The position numbers were made by a program, and so were the translations under genes. A model generated the notes under the pieces. The model was given only the letters and a program-made list of their open reading frames with translations. It ran no database searches and was not told where the DNA came from. From the NCBI GenBank assembly GCA_039105265.1, contig JAPFFF010000053.1, forward strand, positions 434,001 through 498,000: DNA of 64,000 bases, given 5' to 3'. This DNA comes from Tritrichomonas musculus (lineage: Eukaryota; Parabasalia; Tritrichomonadida; Tritrichomonadidae). Shown piece by piece: positions 21,551 to 32,400 of the stretch (positions within the stretch are counted from its first letter, which is position 1; each line of letters begins with the position of its first letter).

Positions 21551-21618
21551 CCAGTGAAATCATCGGCGCAGTTAGGTCTGGGCTACCGTTAAGGGCGCAC
21601 AGCCTAACGTATACTACT
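21551..21618 (-). mobile_element. Remnant terminus of a Polinton (reads leftward)
   Basis: Read on the minus strand from 21618 the sequence begins AGTAGTATA, followed by TAGGCTG, then CCCAGACCTAACTGC and CGCC. The terminal repeat of the complete Polinton at 33709 has the same blocks in the same order (AGTAGTATA, TAGGCTGGG, CCCAGCCTACACTGC, CGCC), and both fold into a terminal hairpin. This looks like the right end of an older element that extended to the left. No matching left end is visible in the window, so it is a fragment or a lone terminal repeat. Confidence 0.55.
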
Positions 21619-22695
21619 TGATTTAAAGATTTAATTTATAAAAATCAGTTGAATATTAAGGCGGTAGTCTCCTATTTTTTCGTAAACCATTCAATATTGA
21701 TAAAACTCATAGAATTGAAGTTTCAATGGTAATATACTATGAAAAAGTTAAATGACCTTGATATTTGTCCTTAACGATCAAAATAAAAAAAAATAGTTTT
21801 TTCTTTTCTTTGTTTCTATGGTAAAAAATTGCAATTTTTTAAAAATAAGATTATAAAAAATATCTACATAATTAACCCATTTTATTGAAATATTAATTAA
21901 ATTAAAATACCTTTTCTTTTATTGCTTTTTTTCAAAAAACGTGGAACGAATAAATATTAAAAAAAATAATTAATAGCATAATTTCCTTGCTTTAAATTAA
22001 AAGCAAATTTAACAATAAAATTCTTTTTTGAAATAATATTTTTTTGATATAATTATCATCATTTTTTTCAATTCATACCATAGGCTTTTAAAATGGCTTT
22101 AAGCAATTTTTTAAATTTTGGAATCGATATGATCCAAATCTTATCAAAAAAAAAAAAAAAAAAAATGTCATACAATTACCAAAAAAAAGTAGTTAAAATA
22201 TTAGTAAAACCAAATCTACATATTATTATGACTCTTTTTGCCTTAAATACCCAGTGAATGGCAGAAAAAAAATTCTTAATATTTTCATATTATTATCATT
22301 TTGATTTTATTTTATAAAGGAGATAGAAAAATGATTCGCTTTTTAGTAGTTTTAACAATATCATTATAAACCTGCTATTTTAATAATTTTTCTCAATCTT
22401 TTCCTTATTTTTATTTTTGTGAGAACTCATTGAATTATAGCATTGAATTTGAAAACTACCTCCTTAAGGGCGGCGTTTTGAAAATTATTTCAGAAAAAGT
22501 TAAATGTTCTGAAAAATAATTATATTCTCACAAAACTAAATAATTAATTCAAATTTCTAAAACAGAAAATAATAATAAAATACATTATAATATTTAGAAT
22601 AATTCAGTATTTATCAATATATTTATTTATATAAAAATGTTTATATATTTTATAAATAGTATAAAATTGGATTAATAAATTATCGTCGTATGTAT
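21619..22695. other. AT-rich spacer
   Basis: No gene recognised. It has poly-A and poly-T runs, and a weak 13-bp inverted match (TTAAGGCGGTAGT near 21657 and its near-complement near 22460) that I do not interpret. Confidence 0.5.
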
Positions 22696-22734
22696 TTACT
22701 GTGATTTTAGACCTTCGGTCTAAAACCCCAGTAA
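22696..22734. other. 39-base hairpin near the left edge of the outer Polinton
   Basis: TTACTG, then TTTTAGACC, a TTC loop, GGTCTAAAA and CAGTAA form two perfect stems of six and nine pairs separated by a three-base internal loop. It is the strongest hairpin in the neighbourhood. Its role is unknown; a terminal or subterminal structure of the element is one possibility. Confidence 0.6.
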
Positions 22735-22839
22735 CTCAAGAATTTAAAGCCATAAATTAAAACCCGAACATATTATTTAATTTTACAACACCACTGATTC
22801 ATCACCCCTTCATAAATTTTTTTCATAAATTTAATCCTC

Positions 22840-23371
22840 AAATCTCAAAAGTCAAAAATTGAAAACATAAATTTTATACGTAAATGATTAAATTTATTTT
22901 AAAATAAAGAATATGTCAAAATTAACGACGGTTGACGAGTAAAACGAAGATTTCAATAATTACTCAAATTAAATATAAACTAACGACGGTTGACGAGTAA
23001 AAACGAAATTTTCAATAATTACTCAAATTAAATATAAACTAACGACGGTTGACGAGTAAAAACGAAATTTTCAATACTTTGACGAGAAAACGACTAGTCA
23101 AATTTTTAAAATTTTTTAATTCAATACTCTCACAAATCGAAAAAATTTTATAAAATACGTTATTTCCGAAATGTCTGATAATTTGAATACTCACACAAAT
23201 CGAAAAAAATTTTATAAATAAACGTTCACCACAAATTATAAAATTATTTTATCATTTATTTTTAAATCACATGTCTCAAAAAAATAAATCTCAAAAGTCA
23301 AAAATTGAAAACATAAATTTTATACGAAAATGATTAAATTTATTTTAATATAAAGAATATGTCAAAATTAA
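22840..23371. repeat. Duplicated start region with tandem repeats between
   Basis: An 86-base block at 22840-22925 recurs at 23286-23371 with about two differences. Each copy ends in ATGTCAAAATTAA, and the second provides the start codon of the following gene. Between them are about two and a half tandem units of 58-59 bases (AACGACGGTTGACGAGTAAA...) from about 22923 to 23090, plus two short copies of CACAAATCGAAAAAA. The layout suggests that a promoter and start region was duplicated. Confidence 0.8.
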
Positions 23372-24792
23372 ATAGAAATAATTTTAAAGGTTTGAAACTT
23401 GATAAACTTAATAAATATATTGAATTAATTAATGAAAAACTTAACGTTACTCTTCATGAGTCGCCTTCATGGCAAGGTTCAGTTGCAAATTTAATGAAAT
23501 TTTAAAATGAAAATAATTATATACAACATGAAGGTTTGAGAATAAATGATAAATCAATTTCAAATTTTATTTCTAGATTAAATAATTTTCAAAACAAAAA
23601 CGATAATTTAAATTTTTTACCAATTAATAAAATGAATAAATCGAAAATTCCGCAATTAATAAATAATGTTTCTCAATTAAACCAAATGCGTGATCAATCA
23701 TACGCTAACTTGGCAAAAAATGACATTAATAAGAAAGACTTAACGAAAGCATTAAATGATATGGCGTTTTACCGTGAAAGAATGGCTGCAATTCAACCAA
23801 CGAAAAAGGCAAAACAAAATAAATACGGTAATGTTGGTATGGATGACTTAATTAATGTTGTGGCTAAATTAAATCAAGATGTTAAACAAATTCGAGACGC
23901 TCAAAGTGTTGTAAGTGCGAATGAATGGATTAATCGACATGGATATAATGATTTATATGAAGCCACCGGTAAAGATTTAGATGGTGACGGAACACCTGAA
24001 GTTGTCGTACAAACAAAAGAAGGTAAAAAGCCAGTAATCGTTAATGGATTTACAACCGTTCCGTCATTATTCCCATATCGCAATGCTTATTATAAAGCTT
24101 ACCCAACTGTGGACCAACGTAAAGAAGCTCATAAACAAGGTATGAACTTAAGAGGATTTATTAATAATATATATCATCCTGAATTTGATGAAACAGGGCG
24201 TACAGTCACTAATTATGCGGGTGAAAGTTGGCAAGACTTTGAAACAAAATTAAAAGCTGCTGGTATCGATGAAAAGCACTTAATCAAACCAAAGAAACGT
24301 TCAACTTATCAGGCTTTTGTTGGTAAGTGTATCTCTCCAATTTATCAAGGTATCAAATACCTCAACGGTGTAAAATTACCATTCACACTTACACAAATGG
24401 CAACGGTTATATGGGATCAATTTGCTTTACTTCCTGCAATGGTTTATGTTTATGGTGAAAGTGTTATGAATGTTAATGAGGATCAATGGAAGAATTTAAG
24501 AGGAAAGAAAGCAGTTAAAGAAGCTATTGAGTTCATAGTTCACGATTATTTAATTAATCCTGTAAAAATTGCTGATTTTGTACCTACTGCATGTGAAATG
24601 TGTAATAAATCCGGACTACCAGTTAACCCTGAACATATTCCATTAGTTGCTAAAGCAACAATTGCAATAATACTCCAAGGAATAAATGCATTACCTCCAA
24701 ATCCAAGTGATTTTAATAAATGGTTTGATGCTAACGTTCAATCACAAGTACAAGCATTACAAACATCAGCAATCGTAGAAGAACCTGAATAA
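23359..24792 (+). pseudogene. Unknown Polinton gene with EF-hand-like loop (outer element, broken)
   Basis: First gene of the outer element. It looks broken, with about one break. Most of the length is one open stretch of about 420 codons. A central acidic loop DLDGDGTPEVVVQ resembles a calcium-binding loop, followed by KPVIVNGFTTVPSLFPYRNA. The C-terminal half is helical with a hydrophobic stretch (LTQMATVIWDQFALLPAMVY). I do not recognise the family and see no counterpart in the inner element. It lies before the packaging ATPase on the same strand, so a virion or replication role is possible but unproven. Confidence 0.55.
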
Positions 24793-24899
24793 TAAATTTT
24801 AAGAAATGTGTTAATATCTAATTTCAGTTAATGATTCATAAACATAAAAATATATTTTTATCAATAATTAAAATAAACTTTTACATTAATACATAGAAA

Positions 24900-25733
24900 A
24901 TGAACACGTCATTAGAGAATATGGTTAAAACGCACGTTATGAATACGTTGAAAACCTATACTATGAATAAAAATGAAAGCCTAATTTCTGAAATACACCC
25001 TGAGGTTAATATTAGGTTAAATAGTGTTAACGTCGTAGTTGGTAAGCAATCATCAGGAAAGACTGTGATAGCATTAAAGGAAATCATCAAATTAGGTGTA
25101 TTAAATACTCATCACTTATTTATCTACGTTACAAAAGACGGTCAGGAATCAGATAAGACATTTTTAGCTTTAAAGCAACTTCTTATGATTCCATATATTA
25201 TAATTAGTGAACAAGAAGCTGTTGAATTTATGAAGGATTTAATCTCAGCAAAGAATTTATATAATCTTATTAAACGGGAAAACTTGCAGGATAAAATAGA
25301 TGATCAACAAAAAGAGGATATGTTTAAAATGCTTGCCGTTTCGGATTTCAACCGAGAAGTATTGCATACAATCGTTTTATTTGATGATATCTCAAATAGT
25401 AAACTCTTTTCTTCAGAAGAATCTTATTTTAGCCAATTAATACGTAGATGTAGACATATAAATTTTTCATTCCTCCTTTTAATTCAAGGTTGGAAAGGAT
25501 TAAAACCTCATGTTAAAAATGAAATATCAACATTATTTATATTTCCATGTTTCAATAAACAACAATTACGTTATATTTATTCACAATCAGCATCTAATTT
25601 ATCATTTGACGAATTTTATGAAATGTATTCAAAAATATTGAAACGAAAAACTGAAGATTGTGAAAGTCATCCATATATGACCATTCAAGTTGTCGATGGC
25701 GGTAATACATCAATAGAACTTGACGATTCCTGA
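24900..25733 (+). CDS. Packaging ATPase (FtsK/HerA, A32-like) of the outer Polinton
   Basis: A 277-residue P-loop ATPase. Walker A is GKQSSGKT at 48-55 and Walker B is TIVLFDDIS at about 157-165, followed by RRCRHINFSFLLLIQGW, which fits the sensor strand of genome-packaging ATPases. In Polintons and related viruses this enzyme is thought to pump the element's DNA into the capsid. The length is typical. Its relative in the inner element (52558-53412) has the same Walker A position but is divergent. The ATG follows an A-rich GAAAATG context. Its 3' end overlaps the opposite-strand gene at 25685 by 49 bases. Confidence 0.8.
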   Translation: MNTSLENMVKTHVMNTLKTYTMNKNESLISEIHPEVNIRLNSVNVVVGKQSSGKTVIALKEIIKLGVLNTHHLFIYVTKDGQESDKTFLALKQLLMIPYIIISEQEAVEFMKDLISAKNLYNLIKRENLQDKIDDQQKEDMFKMLAVSDFNREVLHTIVLFDDISNSKLFSSEESYFSQLIRRCRHINFSFLLLIQGWKGLKPHVKNEISTLFIFPCFNKQQLRYIYSQSASNLSFDEFYEMYSKILKRKTEDCESHPYMTIQVVDGGNTSIELDDS

Positions 25734-26044
25734 AGAAATGATATAATTTTATTTACTGTATTTCTGATTTCATTTATTTCATTTCTTAATTCTTCAATGG
25801 CATCCGTCCTGGGCGAAGCCTTACTAACTATCTCTTTTTCCTCTTTTTCAACCCATTTCTTTAACATCAACACACCCTTTATTTTTGTAATTCTATACCC
25901 ATCGATTTTATACATTTTGTTTAATTTATGAGTCGTTAACTTATCCACTTCTTCCTTATTCTTTGAATACCATAAATTAAATTCATCTACTGTTTTAAAT
26001 TCTTTTAAATAGTTTTTAATTGGTTCAATAACTTTTAAATCCAT
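25685..26044 (-). CDS. Small Polinton protein, conserved-type with coiled coil
   Basis: 119 residues. The first 65 contain a compact block, VDEFNLWYSKNKEEVDKLTT followed by LNKMYKIDGYRITKIKG, which I associate with widespread unnamed proteins of trichomonad Polintons. Residues 80-108 form a predicted coiled coil (AIEELRNEINEIRNTVNKII). Function is unknown; an oligomeric DNA-binding or structural role is possible. It converges with the ATPase gene and overlaps its end. Confidence 0.65.
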   Translation of the reverse strand: MDLKVIEPIKNYLKEFKTVDEFNLWYSKNKEEVDKLTTHKLNKMYKIDGYRITKIKGVLMLKKWVEKEEKEIVSKASPRTDAIEELRNEINEIRNTVNKIISFLQESSSSIDVLPPSTT

Positions 26045-26114
26045 GAATTATGAAATAATTCTGATCAAAGATCTTTAATTAAAAACAAAAATAAAAATTT
26101 TTAATTAATAATAA

Positions 26115-26255
26115 ATGAATTTATCAGAAATTTTTCTTGGTTGTTTAACAATTATTGAACTCGCTAATTTACTCATTCGCATTGTGAAACTTTCCCCAAC
26201 ATTAAATATAGATCCACCTTTAACAGATGAAATGAGGAAACGACTTTACTCATGA
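26115..26255 (+). CDS. 46-residue putative membrane protein (outer Polinton)
   Basis: A short frame begins in the AATAAATG context used by its neighbours: MNLSEIFLGCLTIIELANLL, then a basic C-terminal part ending MRKRLYS. One hydrophobic helix covers about residues 5-24. It fills the gap between two minus-strand genes without overlapping either, which supports it as a gene, but it is short and has no recognised relatives here. Confidence 0.4.
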   Translation: MNLSEIFLGCLTIIELANLLIRIVKLSPTLNIDPPLTDEMRKRLYS

Positions 26256-26262
26256 TTTATTT

Positions 26263-26583
26263 TTATTCCTTCAGTAATGGAATATCAAACCTTCTAATAC
26301 CTGCACCATTTGCGCCAACAATTCTTCGAGCTCCTGCACCGTTCGCACCTAACGCGTTAACGTTTCCACCTTTATAATTAATTCTGTCATTTAATTTACT
26401 CACACCATTTCCGATTGTATTTATTACCTCACCAGCACTTCCACCTATTAAATCACCAGCTTGTCCTATTAATGGTGCAAATCTACCAACTGTTTCAACT
26501 GCTTTCTTTACTTTTGGAACTATTTTGCCAATTATGTTTTTAGCTCCGTTCACAATATTTTTAAACCAACTTCCAAATGCCAT
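26263..26583 (-). CDS. pVI-like amphipathic small protein (outer Polinton, copy 1)
   Basis: I start this 106-residue protein at the ATG giving MAFGSWFKNIVNGAKNIIGK, because the related gene at 57898 begins MAFGSWFKK; an in-frame ATG 11 codons upstream is possible. The N-terminal 40 residues form a basic amphipathic helix with aromatic anchors, then comes a glycine/alanine-rich part (LIGQAGDLIGGSAG) and an Asn/Gly/Ala tail. The pattern recalls the membrane-active N terminus of adenovirus protein VI, and LIGG-S resembles an adenovirus-type cleavage site. This is resemblance of pattern only. A similar protein occurs in the inner element (52018-52551). Confidence 0.55.
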   Translation of the reverse strand: MAFGSWFKNIVNGAKNIIGKIVPKVKKAVETVGRFAPLIGQAGDLIGGSAGEVINTIGNGVSKLNDRINYKGGNVNALGANGAGARRIVGANGAGIRRFDIPLLKE

Positions 26584-26696
26584 ATTTTCATTAATGTAAA
26601 AAAATTTATTTTTCATTTCTTAATTCATTTATTTTTTCAAAACTATAAATTCTTTTCTTTATTAACTTATTATTTAATTTTTTTTCAATATTTAAA

Positions 26697-28370
26697 ATGA
26701 CATACTTAAACGCTCAGACGAAAAATTTAGGAAATGATGAAGGGGATATTCTCTCATTCTTTCAAAATAAACTTAGACATTTAATTCAACGAAATGGTGG
26801 TGATAATTCATTTTCATGGATTATGGAAGAATTCAAAGATAAAGATGCTCCCCTTCCAGTAGGTACCAAAACACGTATAAAACTCACTCATTCAGGACAC
26901 ACTATTTCACAAATTGAAAAATCATTTTCAACAATACTTTTAGATTTTCAATTAAAACTTTCTGATAAAATTGATGTTTCAGCAGATACTAACGGATTAA
27001 TGAAAATATTTGTTGGATTCAAAAATGCTGTTGAATTTTATGAAGATTGTAGATTTTGGGTTAATGTAAAACTTTTAGATACATACAGACAAGATGAACT
27101 TCAACGTGAATCATTCGCTTATAACTCAATTAAACCACGAGATGCAAAAGCTACTTCAAAATTCAGTCATTCAACATGGGAAAATGTTAGTCAATATTCA
27201 CCATCTATATGTGGATGTTACATTGATTTAAAGGATATAGCAGATGGTCAACCACACACATTCACAATTGAATTAACGATACCATTTATTGATCAACTCG
27301 CACTTCAAGCATGGCAACTTTATCCAAACGCAATTTGTGGTGAAATTGAAGAAGAAGTTAAAACCTCATTACGTGCTATGGTTTGGTGTCAAGTTAATCC
27401 AAATGTTGTTAAAGAAACTTTACAGTTCCTTGAAGATAAACCAATTGATGAAGAAATGCCAGCTGTCGTTCCAATTACTCGTAAATTCACACAAGTAGGT
27501 AATCCATCAAATATAGTCATCGAATATAAAGCTGGTGCAAATTCAGAACCTGCTGATGGATCATTAAAAGTTACTGTTGGTTCAGATGCAAACGGAATTG
27601 ATATGAAAGTTGGTAAAATAACATTGCAAGTTTTAGGTGGTACCATTCAATTAGGACGTTCAAATCTTGCAGGATTTGGACTCAAACCTGGTGTATATCA
27701 AGGACTTGTTAATAAATTACGTACTCCATTATTAGTTCCATCACAAGAATTAACACGTGAAATATTTGAAGGAAGCGCCAAAGTCAACGGTTTAGAAATT
27801 TCAAAATCAATTCCTCTCAGAAATGCTACTAATATTACGATGATGTTTCCACGTACTCCAGGAGATATTACATGTTTTGAAAATATCATGTATCAAAATG
27901 TTCAATTGGTCGTTAATAAGAGAACTTATCCAGACACTGAATTCAGAAGTACATGTTCAGCCAGATTTTACCAGCATCAATTAATCGCTAATGAATTAGA
28001 TGGTTCACTTGAAGCTACACAAGAATTTGAAGATTCATTTACTCAACCATTAAATGATCCAGTAACTGGTAAACGTTATACAAACTGCAGAAGTGATGGT
28101 ACAAGTTTTGGTATTAACTTCCAGCTTGAACGTTCAAACGCTGGTTATGTATTTGATGGAATCGATACTGGTAATAATTCAGTAACTGTCACTTTCCGAG
28201 GTCAACCATTATACAGAGGTGATGATGATACATATTTCATTCCTGATTTAGAACATAAAGAACAACACCCGCCGAGCCCCGAAATGTGGCTGTGCAGCGA
28301 TACATACTTTACTTGGTCCGTTAATGGCGTTGAATATTTCCCTAAAGGTGTTCCATTCGGTTATGAATAA
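26697..28370 (+). CDS. Major capsid protein candidate (double jelly-roll type, outer Polinton)
   Basis: A 557-residue beta-rich protein. I identify it by length, by its position between packaging ATPase and minor structural genes, and by features of Polinton capsid proteins: an N-terminal strand series (FSTILLDFQLKLSDKIDVSA), the phrase MKIFVGFKNAVEFYEDCRFW, and a C-terminal tail with SDTYFTWSVNGVEYFP. The inner-element protein at 49736-51391 shares the pattern VWFGFKDARDAVEKYEI at the matching place, supporting homology. In this family the protein forms trimeric capsomers of icosahedral shells. A short stretch near 28261-28300 uses unusually GC-rich codons. Confidence 0.75.
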   Translation: MTYLNAQTKNLGNDEGDILSFFQNKLRHLIQRNGGDNSFSWIMEEFKDKDAPLPVGTKTRIKLTHSGHTISQIEKSFSTILLDFQLKLSDKIDVSADTNGLMKIFVGFKNAVEFYEDCRFWVNVKLLDTYRQDELQRESFAYNSIKPRDAKATSKFSHSTWENVSQYSPSICGCYIDLKDIADGQPHTFTIELTIPFIDQLALQAWQLYPNAICGEIEEEVKTSLRAMVWCQVNPNVVKETLQFLEDKPIDEEMPAVVPITRKFTQVGNPSNIVIEYKAGANSEPADGSLKVTVGSDANGIDMKVGKITLQVLGGTIQLGRSNLAGFGLKPGVYQGLVNKLRTPLLVPSQELTREIFEGSAKVNGLEISKSIPLRNATNITMMFPRTPGDITCFENIMYQNVQLVVNKRTYPDTEFRSTCSARFYQHQLIANELDGSLEATQEFEDSFTQPLNDPVTGKRYTNCRSDGTSFGINFQLERSNAGYVFDGIDTGNNSVTVTFRGQPLYRGDDDTYFIPDLEHKEQHPPSPEMWLCSDTYFTWSVNGVEYFPKGVPFGYE

Positions 28371-28471
28371 ATTAACTTTTAAATTAATTTTAATTATTTT
28401 TAATTTCAAACGTTTTCAAAAATTTTTAAATTAGTTTAAAATTTATTTTTCAAATTTTTATTTCTATATAA

Positions 28472-28966
28472 ATGAGTGAATACATCAACATTAATAAGTT
28501 ATTTGAAAAACTTCCTGAACAGGAACTTAAAGCAGTTCAAGTATATTTTGATGACTTCATAACTGATAAATTCTATAAATACAAAATGAACATAAAAATT
28601 TTATGTCTTTCATTAGTTTATAAAGAAGGACATAGTCCCGGGCAAAGCCCTAATACCCAAAAATTTATGACATATAAAGAATTTAGAGAGTTATTCCCTC
28701 ATTGTGAATGGTTAACTATTCCTAGACGTTCATTTGGTGCTCTAACATCAGGATCACAAATACGATTAATGAAAGCTTATATTAAAGCTGATAGAATAAA
28801 TTATAAAACATCATTTTATCATGAATGTGTAGTAAAAGAATGTGAAAACCAAAATATACTTAATGAATTCATTAAAAATAGGTCTGAGGCTAAAGTTGAA
28901 ATAGTCAACGAATTAGCTAGTAAATGTAACATAAACGAAGATGAAATAGACCCAGACGAATTCTAA
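28472..28966 (+). CDS. Unknown 164-residue protein (outer Polinton)
   Basis: Starts ATAAATGAGTGAATAC directly after the capsid gene on the same strand. It is helical with a conserved-looking middle (MTYKEFRELFPHCEWLTIPR) and an acidic C terminus (INEDEIDPDEF). Its size, order and helix pattern are loosely similar to the 149-residue protein at 48564-49013 of the inner element, but I cannot claim homology by eye. There is no membrane segment. Confidence 0.6.
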   Translation: MSEYININKLFEKLPEQELKAVQVYFDDFITDKFYKYKMNIKILCLSLVYKEGHSPGQSPNTQKFMTYKEFRELFPHCEWLTIPRRSFGALTSGSQIRLMKAYIKADRINYKTSFYHECVVKECENQNILNEFIKNRSEAKVEIVNELASKCNINEDEIDPDEF

Positions 28967-29031
28967 AAGAATTCTGCAGCCAAAGGCTACATGTTTTAAA
29001 TTTATATATTTTTATTTTTATCAAATCATAA

Positions 29032-29388
29032 ATGCATAAAACAACCAAAACTTACTTTATCACTCGTGACTATGAAAATAAATTTCCTCCTGAGTTCGTT
29101 AATTCTCGCAATGATAAATATATTTCATTTCAATATTGCCGTGCTACATGTGATGGATATTTAGATGGCGAAACCGAATGCCACGCGTCATTTGTCCCAC
29201 GTGATGAATACTGTGATTCTCTCGTTTGGTATGCTAATTTAACGCCTCCAGATGACAACAGAAAATATAAATATACATTAAACCATGATAGATTTAAAGT
29301 ATGGTTCACTGATGCAAAAGGTAATGAAATAATACCTGATAACTTCACCCTTTTCCTTAAATTTGAATATCGATTCGGGTCAAAATGA
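29032..29388 (+). CDS. Small beta-rich protein, possible single jelly-roll minor capsid protein
   Basis: 118 residues, nearly all predicted beta strands, ending FKVWFTDAKGNEIIPDNFTL and FLKFEY. Two inner-element proteins end with a similar strand-loop-strand (LEMRLVDFMFQPVILKSPLF at 42951-43682; RFWIELYSGRHNNIPVLVPN at 55159-56469). That pattern is common at the end of penton-type jelly-roll proteins of Polintons and virophages. Position between capsid and fibre genes agrees. The family call is an inference. Confidence 0.5.
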   Translation: MHKTTKTYFITRDYENKFPPEFVNSRNDKYISFQYCRATCDGYLDGETECHASFVPRDEYCDSLVWYANLTPPDDNRKYKYTLNHDRFKVWFTDAKGNEIIPDNFTLFLKFEYRFGSK

Positions 29389-29394
29389 CACTCA

Positions 29395-29408
29395 GGACCT
29401 TTAGGTCC
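29395..29408 (+). other. Short hairpin after the stop codon
   Basis: GGACC, loop TTTA, GGTCC begins about ten bases past the stop of the 29032 gene. A weaker hairpin (AGCC-AAA-GGCT) follows the stop of the 28472 gene at about 28978. They may aid 3' end formation, but the stems are short. Confidence 0.4.
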
Positions 29409-29478
29409 GTTTTATATAATAAAATCTCTAAACTTCGTATACTAAAAAATTTTATTTTTATAATTAATAAATTAATAA

Positions 29479-32400
29479 ATGACTGCAATAATTACAAAAC
29501 AAAATGCAAAAGATGGTGCCTTTACTGGTGGTGGAGGTGGTATGCCCGATAAAGATTCAGAATTTAAAAACATTTATGTTCATGGTGATGCCACTATTGA
29601 TGGTGACATAATAATGACTTCAAATGATCCTCAAAGTTTAACCTTAAGACTTGCTGACATTGACGCCTCAGTTTCTTCATACAATCAACAAACCATGAAA
29701 TTTACGGATGAATTAAACAATCATGAATCAAGAATTAAAACATTAGAAGATAAACAAGATGGTGATGATGGTGACTTTTCATTTGAAGATGGTATATATG
29801 ATTTCATCATTACTTCAGATAAATTAACCGAAAATTTAGATCAACCAGATTTAAACTCGCTTTCAATCAAAACTGAATTTGGTGAATATATCGGTGATGT
29901 TTTCGAAATAGAATTACCTGCATATATGAAATTACCAAAAGCAATTATAACTAAAACTTCTAAAGAAAACATGTTTAAAAATCCTATTGTTAACATTTCA
30001 AATGGAAATTATGAGTTGGTTTATCAAGAAGATGACGTTGGAGCAAAAATATATATGTCAAATAAAAAAGGTGATACACCATTAAATTTATATACATCTG
30101 GATTTATGAAAATAAATTATATCGCAAATCAAAAAACAAATGTTAGTTGTGGCAAAGCTAATGATTCAAATAAATTAATAAATCTTAAATGTAATACAAT
30201 AGATGCAGACAATTGTTTTAAATTATATCGTTCACCATTACCAGACTTTTATGAAATGAAAGCTTACGGTGTAATAGATGATAAAACAAATCCTTTATAT
30301 TATGCTGATTGGGGATATGTTCCTGGTAGTCCTGAATTTGAAGCATTAATTGATGGTCAAACGTTTGAGTTTCATGATGAAGCATTCGGTACAGATTACA
30401 AAATGACTAAACAAGGTAATGAATGGGTAGGTACTAATTACAGTTTCAATATACCCCTGAAATTAACACGTAAAAATCCTGGTTCTCATGAAGTAGCCTT
30501 TATATGTATTGCCAAGAATGAAGCTAATAAAAAAGTATTACACACTTTCGCTGGTTATGATAATCAAGGAAACCCATTTGAGTTATTAGTTAATAAAGGA
30601 ATGTTAGCTCCAAAAGATAACTGTAAAATTCAAACATATAAAGAAGATAATGACGCATGGAGGGTTTACATTTACCCTGTCAAAGATTTTGCTAATTGTA
30701 CGTATTCAGCAACTTTGAACATAAATAATAAAACTTATGACTTCATTGTTAACTTCGAATATAAATCATCAGGATTAAATAATTATAAACTTCAATCCGA
30801 CAATTACTTTGAATTACTTGAATACCATTATACTTCACCTTTGCAAGTCGGTAATCCTCCATATGGTTTAATATTATATATGCCCAAAGATGATAACCTT
30901 ATTTATACAATTGCTGATGTCAGTTATGAAAAAGGAATGAATACATTTGAGTTCTTAGCTAATACTGGATATTATACTGTCTCACCACGACCTGAAGCAT
31001 GCACAACATTATATACAAACTTTAACATTCAAACTTCAGGTGTAGTCATAGGTGAAAACATTGAATCCCACGTTTTCGTTTTAAATTCATTAGGAAATAC
31101 AGTTGATATTGCGGTTAATCAAATATCAGCACTTCAAAATTATTGTGCAAAATTAGAGAAAGAAATTAATGATATGAAAAATAAAACTAATTGGTTTGAT
31201 GTAGTTATGGATGTCGTACAAATTAGTAACTTTTGTTTTAACTTTGGCGGATTAATGAAAGTTGGTGCTGAAGGTATATTTGGTGCATTAAAATTAGCTT
31301 TTAGTAAAAATGCTGGATCAACTGTTAAAGAAGTTGCATATGTTGATGAAATAATTGATGATGGATTAGTATTAGCACCTCATGAAGTAGTTGAAGAAAA
31401 ACCTTATATTGAAACAGAAATTATAATTCCTGATGAAAGATTATGTTTTAAATATTACTGTGAACATATTGAAACTAATTATATAATTGATGTTTCATTT
31501 ATGGTTGATGATATTGGTGAGATGTACCGAATTTACGAATATGAGTATAAGGAAAATGGAAGTATTGAATGTTTGAACTCAGATGTTACAGATATTTCAG
31601 CTATTAATTGCGAATTAGTTTATGAATTTCCATATCTTTTAATTTATGGAACAATTCAACCATCATTTGTTAAACTCAAATACACCCCAGCAGCTAAAAA
31701 CGATAATGAATTATTATTAGGTGAAACATTAACTAATAACCAATTATTAACAGCATCAGCAACTAAAAAATTGATTGAAAATCATAAAAATCATTTAAAT
31801 GAATCATTCACGAATAAATTAAGTGAAACATTAAATAATTATGCAACTGTTCGATATGTTCAAGATAATTATCCGTCATACACATATTTAAACACAAACT
31901 TTAAAAATAACAATCAATTAACAAATATATTAAATGCTTATGCATTAAAAACAGATATGACCCGTGCTATTGAGCAAGTAAAAAGTGAAATTCCAGAAAT
32001 TATTGAGGGGCAAACAACTATTCAATTCAAAATTGACAATAATACAATTCCTGATTTGGATTACGACACATATCATGAAATGATTGAGCAATATGGACTG
32101 GATATTGTTTCATCAAACAATTTTTATACGGGTCATTATGTTCACGTAGATTATTCGTACAATGACGATCAACCCTCTCAGATAATGCGTATGGAAGGAA
32201 GTGGTTCTAGTCTTTGGTTTCTGTATGACTGCCATGAATTAATAAATCCAGGAACTGGTGAAACACCGGAAATTTTATCATGTTCAATAACCAAAAATAT
32301 CGAACCAACAGACAAAAACGCTTTTTCGTCAAGATATGTGTCGAATACTTTTGCTTTGAAAACGGATATACCAGAACCTGTTGATTTAACAGCTTATTAT

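Noticed and set aside
21657-22473. Weak inverted match (TTAAGGCGGTAGT) as ends of another element
   Set aside because: Only 12 of 13 bases match, the flanks do not extend the match, and no target duplication is seen.
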